A DNA stretch of 64,000 nucleotides from Rhizophagus irregularis (GCF_026210795.1 NC_089452.1:3553501-3617500), one strand, 5' to 3'. Counted from the first letter of the stretch, positions 11,480-23,830 are shown. Numbers and translations are program-made. Notes: generated from the sequence alone by a model not told the origin.

Positions 11480-13420
11480 TTTAAAGAACTTTGAAGAATA
11501 CCTTCAAAATTCTCTTCAGATATCATCTAAAAAGTTGCGAAGCTACAAAAAAAAAGAGAAAAAATTAATTTCGTTAAAAAAAAAATTTTATTAAAAAAAA
11601 TAAAAATTTAAAGAACTTTGAAGAATACCTTCGAAGTTCCATTCAGGAAACACCCAGAAAGCCATAGACCTACAAAAAGAGAATACCTTAGTAAAGTTTC
11701 ATTAGAAAAAAAATTAAAAAAAATTGAAGTTTCAAAAAGAAATGAAACTTTTCAAAACTCACCTATCCAAAGGTCGCAACCAATACCAACAAAATATAGA
11801 AAAAAAATTGAAAAAAAATTGAAGTTTCGAAAAGTTAATGTAACTTTTTGAAACTTACTACAGGTTTCGTTTCCAAAGGTTGCAACCGATACCTACAAAA
11901 TAAAGAGAAAAAATTAAAAAAAAATTAAAGTTTCAAAAAGTAATGAAACTTTTTGAGAAAAAATGAAGTTTTGAAAAGTAATGTAACTTTTCAAAACTTA
12001 CCACAGGTTTCGTTTCCAAAGGTTCCAACCGATACCTACAAAATAAAGAAAGAAAATTAAAAAAAAAATTAAAGTTTTGAAAAGTAATGATACTTTTACA
12101 AAACTTACCTATTCAACCAACTGAATACGTTTCAAAAAGAACGAACAAAACTTTTCAAACTCACTTATTCAAAAATCCCAATTTCCAACTGATGATACCT
12201 ACAAAATAGAAAAATAAAGATAAGAAAAAAAAATAAGTTTCGAAAAGAAATAACGAAACTTTTCGAAACTCACCTATCCAAAAATCCCAACCGATACCTA
12301 CAAAATATAGAAATAAAGTTAAAAAAAATAAAATTTGAAGTTTTGAAAAGAATATGATTCTTTTCAAAACTTACCATCCAAATGTCCCCGCCAACCGATA
12401 TCTACAAATAAAGAAAAAAATTTAAAAAAAAAATAATAGAGTTTTGAAAAGAAGAACAAAATTTTCAAAACTTACTACTCCAAAGATCCCAACCAATACC
12501 TACAAATAAAGAAAAAAATTAAAATTAAAAAAAAATCAAAGTTTCAAAAAAATGAAACTCTTGAAACTTACCGATGCAAAGTGAAGGGTCTCGCCGATAC
12601 CTAAAAAAAATAAAAAATAAAAAAAATATTAAATTTTTTTAAAAAAAAATGAAGTTTCGAAACAAAACTTTCAAAACTTACATGAAGGGTTTCGCCGATA
12701 CCTAAAAAAAAATAAAAAAAAATATTAATTTTTTTTTTTAAAAACTTTTGAAACTTACCGATGCAAAGTGAAGAGTCTCGCCGATACCTAAAAAAAATAA
12801 AAAATAAAAAAAATATTAAATTTTTTTTAAAAAAAATGAAGTTTCGAAAAAATGAAACTTTTGAAACTTACGTGAAAGGGTTTCACCGATACTTAAAAAA
12901 AAGAAATAAATAAAAATATTAATTTTTTTTTAAAAAATGAAAGTTTCGAAAGTTTGAAGAATGAAACTTTCGAAACTTACCATGAAAGGGTTTCGCCGAT
13001 ACCTAAAAAAAAGAAATAAAAAAAAATATTAATTTTTTTTTAAAAAAAATGAAGTTTCAAAAAAATGAAACTTTCGAAACTTACGTGAAAAGGTTTCACC
13101 GATACCTGAAAAAAAGAAATAAAAAAAAATATTAATTTTTTTTTAAAAAACGAAAGTTTCAAAAGTTTTAAGAATGAAACTTTTTGAAACTTATGTGAAG
13201 GGCGCCGATACCTAAAAAAAATAAATAAAAAAAATATTAATTTTTTTTAAAAAATAAAGTTTCGAAAGTTTAAAGAATGAAACTTTCGAAACTTACCGTG
13301 AAGAGTCTCACTGATACCTAAAAAAATAAATAAAAAAAATATTAAAAAAATCTTTTAAAAAAACAGTTTCAAAAGAAAAACTTTCAAAACTTACCAATCC
13401 AAAGCGAAGAGTCTCGCTGA
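11480..13420 (-). repeat. array 2: tandem intron/micro-exon-like units
   Basis: About seventeen units on the minus strand, each with T-rich sequence ending TTTGTAG or TTTTTAG, a block beginning GTATCGG, and a donor GTAAG or GTGAG. Block variants include GTATCGGCGAAACCCTTTCA, GTATCGGTTGGGATTTTTGG and longer 29-41 nt forms. Block lengths (20, 21, 22, 24, 27, 29, 34, 41) are not consistently multiples of three. The donor-proximal intron forms a stem such as AAGTTTCGAAAGTTT pairing with AAACTTTCGAAACTT. Units at the low-coordinate end are longer and more diverged. Confidence 0.55.
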
Positions 13421-13609
13421 TACCTAAAAAAAATATTAGAAAAGATAAATTTTTTAAAAAAACTTTTTTTAAAGCTAAAGATTATCATTCGGCACACAAA
13501 CCATAATTGACTAGTCTGATCAACTTTATCGATTTCTGGTTTATATCCGATTGGTAATGATTACTGTAATAATACGAACTGACAAATATACTCCAACAGG
13601 ACCCTGATA

Positions 13610-14690
13610 TATAGTAACAAAAAGTAATGCATTTCGCATTATTTTAATATTTTTTAATAGGAAAAAAGTGCGAAATGCACTACTTTAACAAAAAATGGTG
13701 AATTTCGCACCATTTTATTAAGAACAAAAAGTGTGAAACACACCATTTTAATAAATAATTGGTGAGTTTCGCACCATTTAATTAATATTTTAATATAAAA
13801 AAGTGCAAACGCACCATTTTAACAAAAAATGGAGAGTTTCGCACCATTTTATTAATATTTTAATAGAGAAAGTGCGAAACGCACCATTTTAACAAAAAAA
13901 TGGAGAGTTTCGCACCATTTTATTAATGTTTTAATAGAAAAAGTGCGAAACACACCATTTTAACAAAAAAATGGAGAGTTTCGCACCATTTTATTAATAT
14001 TTTAATAGAAAAAGTGCAAAACACACCATTTTAACAAAAAAATGGAGAGTTTCGCACCATTTTATTAATATTTTAATAGAAAAAGTGCGAAACGCACCAT
14101 TTTAACAAAAAAATGGAGAGTTTCGCACCATTTTATTAATATTTTAATAGAAAAAGTGCGAAACGCACCATTTTAACAAAAAAAATGGAGCGTTTCGCAC
14201 CATTTTATTAATATTTTAATAGAAAAAGTGCGAAACGCACATTTTAACAAAAAAAATGGAGCGTTTTGCACCATTTTATTAATATTTTAATATAAAAAAG
14301 TGCGAAACGCACCATTTTAATAAAAAAAATGGAGCGTTTCGCACCATTTTATTAATATTTTAATATAAAAAAGTGCGAAACGCACCATTTTAACAAATAA
14401 ATGGAGAGTTTCGCACCATTTTATTAATATTTTAATATAAAAAAGTGCGAAATGCACCATTTTAATAAAAAAAATGGAGCGTTTCGCACCATTTTATTAA
14501 TATTTTAATATAAAAAAGTGCGAAACGCACCATTTTAACAAATAAATGGAGAGTTTCGCACCATTTTATTAATATTTTAATATAAAAAAGTGCGAAATGC
14601 ACTATTTTAACAAATAAATGGTGAGTTTCGCATGATTTTATTAATATCTTACTAATAGAAAAAATGTGAAACGAATTATATTAGTAACAA
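13610..14690. repeat. 70-bp palindromic satellite in element 2
   Basis: About fifteen head-to-tail copies of a roughly 70-bp unit made of GTGCGAAACGCACCATTTTA, AACAAAAAAATGGAGAG, TTTCGCACCATTTTATTAAT and ATTTTAATAGAAAAA. GTGCGAAACGCAC is nearly self-complementary and also pairs with the opposite arm TTTCGCACCATTTT, so each unit can form a long hairpin. Units differ by few substitutions, suggesting recent amplification. Confidence 0.85.
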
Positions 14691-14854
14691 AAATTTTTTG
14701 AACTAAGATTTGGATTTGCGTAGTGTTACTATGAAAAAAAGTTGTGTAGAGTTAATATCGTAGTAAATGCATGCCGATCATTTGTGAGTTATATTAGTAT
14801 TATTCGGGGTTTTACTCCAACCGGCAATTGTGTTAAATTAATTAGAGTTAATCA

Positions 14855-15110
14855 AAATGATAAAATTGCTGATATTTCAATGAAAAATAAAAGCAAAAAT
14901 CTGCAAAATTGCAGATTACCGCAGAATTTTTCTAATAAATCTGCAGAAATCTGCAAAATTGCAGAATTTTGCTGATTTATAGATAAAAATATTCAATTAT
15001 CTGCGAAGTTGCAAAATTCGCAGAATTTCGCAGAAATGCGTCAAAAAAGTGCAAAAAAATGCAGAGATCTGCTAATTTCGCAGATCTCCGCAGTTCTGCA
15101 CCCCAAAAAC
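14855..15110. repeat. right subterminal CTGCAAAATTGCAG repeats of element 2
   Basis: Repeated AAATCTGCAAAATTGCAGA motifs and CGCAGAATTT variants just inside the right TIR. The same motif family occupies 22560-22870 at the right end of element 3. These are likely transposase-recognition repeats. Confidence 0.7.
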
Positions 15111-15120
15111 TTTCCCGATG

Positions 15121-16200
15121 AAATAAACATGCAGTAATATTATAATAATTATTACATGTATCACAAGAACAAGTAATTGCACAAAATAATTTATTCTCAA
15201 ACTTTCTCGCACATTCTCAAAATTATGTATAGCCCTTTGATGATCTTTACATATGGATTATGGATAGCGTTAAATTCTTTATTGTTAAATCTGTTGATCA
15301 GATTTTCATGATGTATTCATATTAACGTAATTTTCCCCAAAAGCATATTCCAAGATCGATCCTGCAAATTGCATAAAAAGGTGATGTCCCGGCTAGTGAA
15401 TCCTTTTATCTGCCTCATGCAAGTAAAATAAAAAAAAATTCAAATCCATCAAGCTTACCATTATTAAAATCATTGATATTAACAATCAAACGAACTTGCA
15501 TTTTTCACAAAGTCATAATAAAGTAAGTTAGTTTATTGCTCGGCTAGCTTCTTGAAACATGTCATCACAATGTTATTTGATTTTCCCGCCTCTATAGATG
15601 TTCCAAAATAAAACGGACGTATTACTCTTCTTGTTATATATCAGCGTTTTGATCTTCGCCGAGAAAATCTTTGACTATCATCATGCGTATAATAGGCGCA
15701 GTGAAATTACTCACATAAATCTCGTCATATGCCTTAACATCACGCTCCTCAATAAAATTTGGCGCAGTGTGTCTTCAATAATAAACATCTTCACGTGCCG
15801 AATTCTTGGTATTTAGCGCAATATCGTAACGGCAATAAAAAAAAATTGAATTAACTTTATTGTAATGCATTAAGTAATAAATTTCAGGCAGAATGTAATG
15901 TTGCGAAAATTAATAGTAATGGTAAGTGTGAATCGGAAATATTACTATTTTTACATCAGTTGCTAATCTCCCGAATTTATGCTTGTAGATTCAAAATTAC
16001 TTAATCTCAGAGAAGTTTTCTTGCAGGAAATAATCTTTTATATAGTCTGTGCGGGTGAGAGTGATATAGATAGATGAAAATTCTGTAGATATGGAGTGCG
16101 ATAATTTATTTCGGAAATCTAGTGCAGTAAAAGAGTGTGGGGGTGAGAATCTTGTAGTTAGTAGAAAAATTAGCTATAGATATTTTTCGTAAATATGAGA
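15121..16200. other. stretch without a supported gene
   Basis: The sequence is less repetitive and slightly more GC-rich than its surroundings. A 72-codon open frame at 15598-15816 is hydrophobic but shows no family signal, donor or acceptor context, and I do not call it. The region probably includes the distal upstream part of gene 1. Confidence 0.4.
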
Positions 16201-16217
16201 GAGTAAAGAAATAGTTT

Positions 16218-16285
16218 GATGCTGGAACTCGCATTAAATGGCCTAGGATCCGCGTACTCCCTCCCTCTTTGATAGCATCATACAT
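16218..16285 (+). promoter_or_regulatory. conserved upstream box of gene 1
   Basis: CATTAAATGGCCTAGGATCC followed by CTCCCTC and GATAGCATCATACATTT recurs in inverse orientation at about 57703-57756, upstream of the paralogous minus-strand gene 2. Conservation in the same relative position and orientation to both genes suggests a shared promoter or core element. GGCCTAGGATCC has internal symmetry. Confidence 0.55.
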
Positions 16286-16450
16286 TTCATTAGTTTATGT
16301 AATTATATTTAATAAAGTTTCGCCTATAATCTAGATTATTATAATAAATCAGGTGGAGGTTCTTTAAATAGATAAAATTGGCTCATATAAAATATTTTTA
16401 AATAAATTGCTTGAAAGTTTCTCGTGTAAGACCTGTAAAACCTACTGCAA

Positions 16451-16620
16451 ATAACCACTCTGGATCAATTAAGAACGGATCCAGGAGATGTTGCGTGGCA
16501 ACTGCGATACACAGGTATGAGGAAACGTTCCCTCTTCTGAGCTGTCAAGACCTCCATATATTAACCACTCTGGATCCTTAAGAACAGATCCAGGAGATGT
16601 TGCGTGGCAATTATGGACGA
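16451..16620 (+). repeat. direct repeat upstream of gene 1
   Basis: TAACCACTCTGGATC plus AAGAACGGATCCAGGAGATG and TTGCGTGGCAA (about 16448-16500) recur at about 16560-16605 with a few substitutions. Both copies lie in the upstream region of gene 1, and each contains a hairpin-forming GGATC...GATCC. This could be a duplicated regulatory segment. Confidence 0.6.
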
Positions 16621-18639
16621 CAGATTAGAGGTGCAATGGATACAAATTTCATATATTACGGGACTAAATAAATACTATGCCTGAAATCTGTAACAGGTGA
16701 GACAGGTGATAGGTGTGACATCACTAATTATTAACCTATGTGCGACTTATCGTTAAATTCATCATATAAATGCATTTTCACTTTTTTCACTTTTCATACC
16801 TTTTTTCATAAAGAAAAACATTATGTCGGAACCAGCAGTTGATCCTGATTTCAGAATGTATCGATTTAAATACAAGAAATACAGTTTCTTCACGAACACA
16901 GATGCCCGACAATGGTCATTTCACTGTTTTTACATTTCTAGCCTTCACTCAGGAGACTCACCTAAAACATTCAATGAAATTTTCGACAAATGTGTTGCCA
17001 GCCTGAAATTCATTCAAAAGCAGAACAAGGTTCCAAAGTCAATTGTAAAGTTTGTGGGAGAGCTAATGGAACACAATCAGTCCAATGAATTTAAGAACTT
17101 ACAAGTTGCTTGCGAGCAGGATTTCTGTGCTCATGTTCTCTCGACTCTTTCAAGTGGATCGGTAACAAAGAGCAAAATGGCAAAAGGCTATATGAAACAG
17201 GCGAGTGATATCTTGGCTAGTGCAATGGGAGAACAAGATGAGGAGTTAGATGAGGAGTTAGATGAGGAGTTTGATGAGGATGGTACAAATGTATCGACAT
17301 TACTTCAAAATAAGGTAAGCTCTTCAAAAAGTGTTTTGCTTAGATGTTTGCAAAACATTAATGCAAGACTCATCATGCTTTCATATTTTTTTAGCAGAAC
17401 TCTAATCGAAAGTATAGTTATGACACACCCAGACGTGCTATAATGATTGAACCCACAAAAAGTACTTATGAATTCGATGATGAACAAACTTCATTAAGTC
17501 CCTCACCAGTCGCTTCTTCCTCAACACATAATAATTTGAAAAGAAAAATAGAAGATGGCCAGTCGGATTTTGAAGAACTGTCACTATTGTTTGATGAATC
17601 AAACGAAGACAACCTTGTAGAAAATATTAATGAAAATGTACTTGAACAAGAAACCATACTGCCATGTACAAGTGATTCTTCAAAGGTAAACCTTTAATGT
17701 TAATAGTTGGGAACGTGTATTCAGTAGGCTTACTGTATTATTTTTAATAGATAAGACCAAAGAATATAGATGCTAATATCATCGAAGCCTTCCATAATTA
17801 TCAAAACACAATCCCTAAAATTCGTAGAGTTATTACATAAGTTTGATATCATTCTATTATTGTTTTCGGTAATAACCAATTTACGGTTTATACACATTTT
17901 GTCCAATAGTCCTGCGTATTGGGAAATCCTCGACTTAACAGGAGAAAGTTTGTATGATTGCAAACAACTCTCAGAGGAAGACATATCACAACTATCACAA
18001 GAGTTTTCTGATGACATTTCCTGGAAAACAATGCCTCTAGAAAAGAATATACGACAATATTTCGATAGTAATTGTGAGATAAAGGTGGATGTTACTAGAA
18101 AACTGGACACAAACATCCAGTTTATGTCATCAGGAAATTTTTTGGGGAGCAGATCTGCGCAGATTTTCAGAAATTATATCTGCGCAGATCTTATACCCTG
18201 GCGCAAAACATTAGAGGAAAAATCCAATAAAAAACTGCGCAGATTTTATAAATAACAAAGTTCTGCGCAGATTTTTAAATAAAAAACCTTCGAAATACCT
18301 CAGCAATTTTTTTCAGTAAAAATCTGCGTCACAATAATACAAATTAATTTATTGCATTAATTACTAATTTATTTATATAATCAAAATTACTTTTTTATTA
18401 TATATTAACAAGTTTACAAATACAATTGAAATCTATTACTAGTCATTGCTATTCATCATCTTTTTACTGCACATTTACATGTTGTTAATGGTTTGGAACA
18501 TTGTTCCAGTTGGTTCGATTCCAACAAACAAAAAACAAAATAAAAAATCAGAGATATTTGTTACAAATTTTGAAGTTATTACTTTCGAAATGTTTGACAT
18601 GAAATCCCAGGATCTAAAAAATAAAGAAAATGAATGTTA

Positions 18640-21600
18640 GTAAAACGTTCGTTAAAGAAAAATAAAAAAAATAACTTCAAAGTATTATTACCTTCGAAGT
18701 TCTTTCAAATGGAAGTCCAGAACCTAAAAATAGAAGAAAAATGAACGTTAGTAAATGTTCGTTAAAGAAAATTAAAAAAAAAGAACTTTGAAGTGTCATT
18801 ACCTTCAAAGTTCTTTCAAATGAGAGACGGGACCTAAAAAATAAAAGAAAATGAATGTTAGTAAAATGTTCGTTAAAGAAAATTAAAAAAAAGAAACTTT
18901 GAAGTGTTATACCTTCGAAGTTCTTTCAAATGGAGCCAGAACCTAAAAAATAAAGGAAAAATGAACGTTAGTAGAACGTTCGTTAAAGAAAAATAAAATA
19001 AAAAATAAAAAAGAATTTTAAAGGTTTACCTTCAAAATTCTTTCGTCCAGGAGCCGGAGAACCAAAACCCTGCAAAAAAACAACTGAAACGTTAGTAAAC
19101 ATTTCGTAAATTAAAGTAACAAAAAAATAAGAATTTCGAAGTTTACCTTTGAAATTCTTTCGTCCAGGAGCTGGAGAACAAAAATCCTACAAAAACAACC
19201 AACTGAAACGTTAGTAAGTGTTTTGCAAATTAAAAATAACAAAAAAAAAATGAAGAATTTTGAAGTTTTACCTTCAAAATTCTTTTCGAATGATGATGAC
19301 CTACAAAAAAAAACAAAACGTTAGAAAATGTTTCGCTAAATAAAAAAAAAACATAAAAGAATTTGAAGGAATTTTACCTTCAAAATTCCATCCAGAAGCC
19401 GTAAACCTGCAAAAAGTAAAAATTAAAACGTTAATCTACGTTTCGTTCAAATAAAAAATAAAAATAAAATAATTTTGAATTTCACCTTCGAAATTCCGTC
19501 CAATCCAGGTGGCTACCAGAAAAAGAAAAAGAAATCGAAACGTTAGTAATGTTTCGTTTAAATAAAATAAAAAAAAAATGTGTTTCGTAACGAAAAGTTC
19601 ATTACGAAACTAACCATGTTGAAAATTCTGTCCAGGCTGGAACTAGAAAGCTGAAAATCTAAAAAAAAAGAATAAAGAACGTTAACGTTCTTTTACAAAA
19701 ATAAAATAAAATAAAGAAATAAAAGAATTTCGAAAAAATACCTTCGAAATTCAGTCCAGAAGAGTTCGGGAGAGCTGGAAACCTAAAAAAAATCGAAACG
19801 TTAATAACGTTTCGTTAAAATAAACAAAAAAAGAATAAAAAATAAAAAATAAAATTGAAGTTTACCTTTAAAATTAAAGTCCTTCGGCATCCTGGACCTA
19901 TAAAGAAGAGAAAAACAAACGTTAGTGAACGTTCGTTAAAAAAAAAGACACCCTTTTTTTTCAAAAGTTATTTACCTTCGAAATCAAGTATGAAACACGT
20001 ACCTTCAGCATCTTGGACCTACAAAAATGAAAACGAATGTTAGTTAACGTTCGTAAAAAAAAAACTAATAAAAAAAAATATATTTTTGAAGGATATAAAG
20101 GATATAACCTTCGAAATGAAGCTCCGGAAAGCCATGGGCCTACAAAAAAAAAAGCTGAAACGTTAGTAAACGTTTCGCTAAAATAAAAGAAAAAAAGTAA
20201 AATGAAATTTCGAAGCCTTACCTTTGAAATATAAGACCGGAACCTGCCTTTCAGTTTCTTGTACGGTTGTACCTATGAAAAGTAAAAAAATGAACGTTAG
20301 AATTAGTAACGTTCATTAAATAAAATAATAAAAAAAAAATCGAAGATTTTACCTTTGATATGGAAGTTCTTTCGGCTTCCTTTACCTAAAAAAAAAGAAT
20401 AACGAACGTTAGTGAACGATCGTTTAAATAAAAAGAAAAAAAAATTCAAAGGTTAAATTTACCTTCGATAGGTTCTTTTAACTCGTTTTCGGATTCCTTT
20501 ACCTAAAAAAAGGAAATACAAACGTTGTTAACGTTCGTCAATAAAATTAAATATATATATATATATTTTTTTTTTGAAGGTTTTACCTTTGATATGGAAG
20601 TCCGGTTTGTCTTTCGGCTTCCTTTAACTAAAAAAAAGATGAAACGTTAGTTAATGTTCGTCAATATAAATTAATTTTAAAAAAAATTAATTTTTTTTTT
20701 CGAAGGTTTGTTTCACCTTCGATATAGGAGCCCGGAACTCAGTTTCAGCTTCCTTTATCTAAAAAAAAATAAGACGAAACATTAGTTAACATTCGTCAAT
20801 AAAGTTAATAAAACAAAATATTTTTTTTTTCGAAAGTTTTACCTTCAAAGTAAAGTCCGGAGCCATTTTTTGGCGTTAGGACCTATAAAATACAAAAATG
20901 AACGTAACTAACGTTCGTTAAAGTTAAAATATAAAAAAAAAATATTTTGAAGATTTTTACCTTCGAAATAAGAGTCCGGAGCTGATCTTCAGCATCCAGG
21001 ACCTAAAAATATGAAAATGAACGTTAGTGACGTTCGTTAAATAAAATTAAAGATTCAGAAGTTAATATACCTCTGAATTTCAAAATCATCGATAGGTTCC
21101 ATCCGAACCTATATAATATAAAAAAAAATTATTTTTTTTTTAAAAAAATAAATTAAGATTCAGAGGTAAGCATACCTCTGAATTCCAATATCTTTGATAG
21201 GTTCCATCCGGAACCTATATAATATAAAAAAAAATTATTTTTTTTTTTAAAAAATAAATTAAATTTCGGAGGTAAGCATACCTCTGAATTCCAATATCTT
21301 TGATGGGTTCCATCCGGAACCTATATAATATATAAAAAAAATTATTTTTTTTTTAAAAAAATAAATTAAGATTCAGAGGTAAGCATACCTCCAAATTCCA
21401 ATATCTTTGATAGGTTCTATCCGGAACCTATATAATATAAAAAAAAATTGTTTTTTTTTAAAAAAATTCGGAGGTAAGCATACCTCTGAATTCCAATATC
21501 TTTGATGGGTTCCATCCGAACCTATATATAATATATAAAAAAAATTATTTTTTTAAAAAAAAAAATTAAGATTCAGAGGTAAGCATACCTCCAAATTCCA

Positions 21601-22140
21601 ATATCTTTGATAGGTTCCATCCGGAACCTATATAATATAAAAAAAAATTTTTTTTTTAAAAAAATAAATTAAGATTCAGAAGTTAATATACCTTCCAATA
21701 TCTTTGATAGGTTCTATCTGGAACTTATATAATATTAAAAAAATTAATTAAGATTCGGAAGTAAGCATACCTCTGAATTCCAATATCTTTGATAGGTTCT
21801 ATCCGGAACCTATATAATATATAAAAAAAATTATTTTTTTTAAAAAAAATAAATTAAATTTCAGAGGTAAGCATACCTATGAATTCCAACTAAAATCATC
21901 GATAGGTTCCATCCAGAACCTATATAATATAAAAAAAATTATTTTTTTTTTAAAAAATAAATTAAATTTTGGAGGTAAGCATACCTCCGAATTCCAAACT
22001 AAATCATCGATAGGTTCCATCTGGAACCTATATAATATAAAAAAATTTTTTTTTCTTTAAAAATAATTAAAGTTTCGGAGGTGATATACCTTCAAATTAA
22101 AATTGACAATAAGCTCTATTATGTTCTTGACTTACAAACT
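18640..22140 (-). repeat. array 3: longest array of intron/micro-exon-like units
   Basis: About thirty units of roughly 100-120 bp on the minus strand. Each has an acceptor-like TTTTTTAG or TATTATATAG, a block starting GTTC, and a donor-like GTAA or GTAT. In the low-coordinate part, blocks end AAAGAACTTCGAAG and the following GTAT segment carries the complement CTTCAAAGTT, putting the donor in a hairpin loop. The AACGTTAGTNAACGTT hairpin recurs in each intron-like segment up to about 21030. From 21040 to 22090 about eleven more uniform units have blocks beginning GTTCCGGATGGAACCTATC; 39-nt blocks occur there. Two blocks near 22090-22300 look non-repetitive. Confidence 0.55.
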
Positions 22141-22559
22141 GAACGTTAACTGACGTTCATTAAAAAAAAATTTTTTTTTTTAAAGAAGAAAAAAAAGGAA
22201 TACGACTCCTTTTTTAGTTCTGATTTCCCTGCATGTTGCAGATTATGTGCTGAATGTTGGACGAATTTGCCTTAAAGACTCCGAACCTTGCAAATAAATT
22301 TTTTTTTTAAAAAAAAAAATTTCTCTGATAAGTTTCAAAGCTTAAAAAATAATAGAAATATTTTTTCTTTAGAATCTTTAACAGATTATTTCCTGAAAGG
22401 TGTTGTAGAAAAAATTATTTCACAAAGTTTTTTTCTTTAGTAATAAGTATTGTAGAAAAAATTATTTTTTTAAAGTCTTGTAAAGTTTTTTTTTTAAAGA
22501 GTATTGTAGAAAAAATCATTTAGGTATTAAATCAAGTTAGAGTTAATTAAAGTTTAAAT

Positions 22560-22870
22560 ATTAAATCAATGATAAAATTGCAGATCGAACTGATATTTTA
22601 ATGAAAAAAAAGCAAAAATCTGCAAAATTGCAGACTTCCGCATAAATTTTACATAAAAAAAAGCAGAAATCTGCAAAATCGCAGACTTTCCGCAGAAATG
22701 TATACATAAAAAATTGGAAATATGCAAAATTGCAGATTATTGCATAACTTTGTAAAAAATAAAAAGTGAAAATCTGCAAAATCGCAGACTTCCGCATAAA
22801 TTCATTAAAAAAATGCAGAGATCTGCTAATTTTACAGATCTCCGCAGTTCTGCATCTTAAAAAATTTCCT
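22560..22870. repeat. right subterminal repeats of element 3
   Basis: About six copies of AAATCTGCAAAATTGCAGAC spaced about 45 bp apart with CCGCATAAATT between them, just inside the right TIR. They match the right end of element 2. The open frame read through them on the minus strand is an artefact of the repeat. Confidence 0.7.
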
Positions 22871-23830
22871 GATGGTATGTATAAGTTTCCTTTGATTATA
22901 TTTTGTTGTCTATATAGTATTCTGACTCTGAATTGATATACAGAAAAAGCGATATGGTTAGCTTTTAGGGAATAATGACAGAGGAAGAACTAAAAATGAG
23001 CACAGTATTCCCACTCTTCCGTGGGATATTTACTACTGGCAAGATTAAAAATACCTGGTAAGTTTCTTTTGTTTTTTGCCAAATATTAATGTTAAAGAAT
23101 TAACAATAACTATTCTATATATGTAAGGGGGAAGTTCAAGCCTTGTCGACCAATTATGCACGTAATGAAAAAGGAAACCCATTTAAAAGAGCACGCATGG
23201 GTAGAAAAGTAGATATAAAAAGTACTTTGATCCAAACCTCCAATAAATTTAAAGTTATTTACGGAGAGGTAGCAGGAGGGTTGGATACATTTGGCACTCC
23301 TACTGCCTGTCGTAAGAAGTGCTATCTTGATAAGTTAAAGCTGATGATCATTATGCGTGATAACATTAACCGTTTGCTAAAAGAATGCAAATATGTATCG
23401 TCTGAAAAATGTATGAATTTAATAATATATGGCTGGCTTCAAATTGGTAGGTCTTACTTGCGCCATTACACTTATGCAGATTTAACTCACTAACGAATAC
23501 CATTTTTATGTGTATATAGGTCTATATCTCAACTTTTATGCTATAAACTGGTTAGGAGCCGGCATATACAGATTTGGTTTAGTCGATCAATGCAGATTAC
23601 CGTCAGCCGAGAATGAATGTGAGATATTTGAAGACGCGTACTGCATTCTCAAATCACTTGAAGTAAATATTGATCTTTGTTAATAGTATTAATACAAATA
23701 TCCATCTAACTTGTCGATCAAATAAATGTAGAATAAATCGCTTGAGACCGAAAAACTCGTTAAGGAATTATTGTTAGAAAATACTAAGGGAAACGACGGC
23801 AAATTACATTTAAAACTGAACAAGAGTTGA

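Larger units (their letters stand above)
10942..15120. mobile_element. TIR element 2 (about 4.18 kb), same family as element 3
   Basis: Left end CATCGGGAAATTTTTTGGGG then TGCAGATCTGCGCAGATCTG; the right end, complemented, reads CATCGGGAAAGTTTTTGGGG then TGCAGAACTGCGGAGATCTG. The flanks give only a 2-bp candidate duplication (AA). Inside are subterminal CTGCAAAATTGCAGA repeats on the right (14855-15110), array 2 (about 11480-13420), and a 70-bp palindromic satellite (13610-14690). There is no transposase. Element 3 has nearly the same termini, so both were presumably moved by one unidentified transposase. Confidence 0.75.
18128..22874. mobile_element. TIR element 3 (about 4.75 kb) inserted in gene 1
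   Basis: Left end CATCAGGAAATTTTTTGGGG then AGCAGATCTGCGCAGAT; the complemented right end reads CATCAGGAAATTTTTTAAGA then TGCAGAACTGCGGAGATCTG. The termini match element 2. Flanks read TATGT (left) and GTATGT (right), giving only GT as a candidate target duplication. Gene 1 coding sequence ends at the left border and continues past the right border, so the insertion is directly visible. The interior is array 3 plus subterminal repeats; no transposase is encoded. Confidence 0.75.
16823..23830 (+). pseudogene. gene 1: multi-exon protein of unknown function, split by TIR element 3
   Basis: Start ATG 16823. Exon 16823-17314, intron 17315-17394, exon 17395-17685, intron 17686-17750, exon from 17751. 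A probable frame break near 17820 precedes exon sequence with SPAYWEILDLTGESL (about 17910-18120). Element 3 (18128-22874) then interrupts it. Exons resume at 22918-23057 (with an in-frame TAG), then GRKVDIKSTLIQTSNKFKVI (about 23127-23447), NFYAINWLGAGIYRFGL (from about 23520), and a last exon ending TGA 23828-23830. Acidic repeats (DEELDEELDEEFDED) lie near residue 145. The C-terminal half is homologous to gene 2 at 54781-57203. I recall this family as expanded in mycorrhizal fungi but know no function. Confidence 0.65.

Noticed and set aside
13610-14690. CRISPR array
   Set aside because: Units are directly contiguous tandem copies without unique spacers, in eukaryotic DNA, with no cas genes.
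18475-18530. tRNA gene suggested by GGTTCGATTCC (B-box-like)
   Set aside because: No acceptor stem, anticodon arm or A-box could be placed at the right spacing; probably coincidence at the start of element 3.
4330-22140. Reading the three arrays as a tandem-repeat secreted effector gene (like the repeat effectors of mycorrhizal fungi)
   Set aside because: No signal peptide precedes array 1, and the blocks mostly have lengths of 3n+1, so joining consecutive blocks soon gives stops. The idea is kept only as a possibility under alternative splicing.
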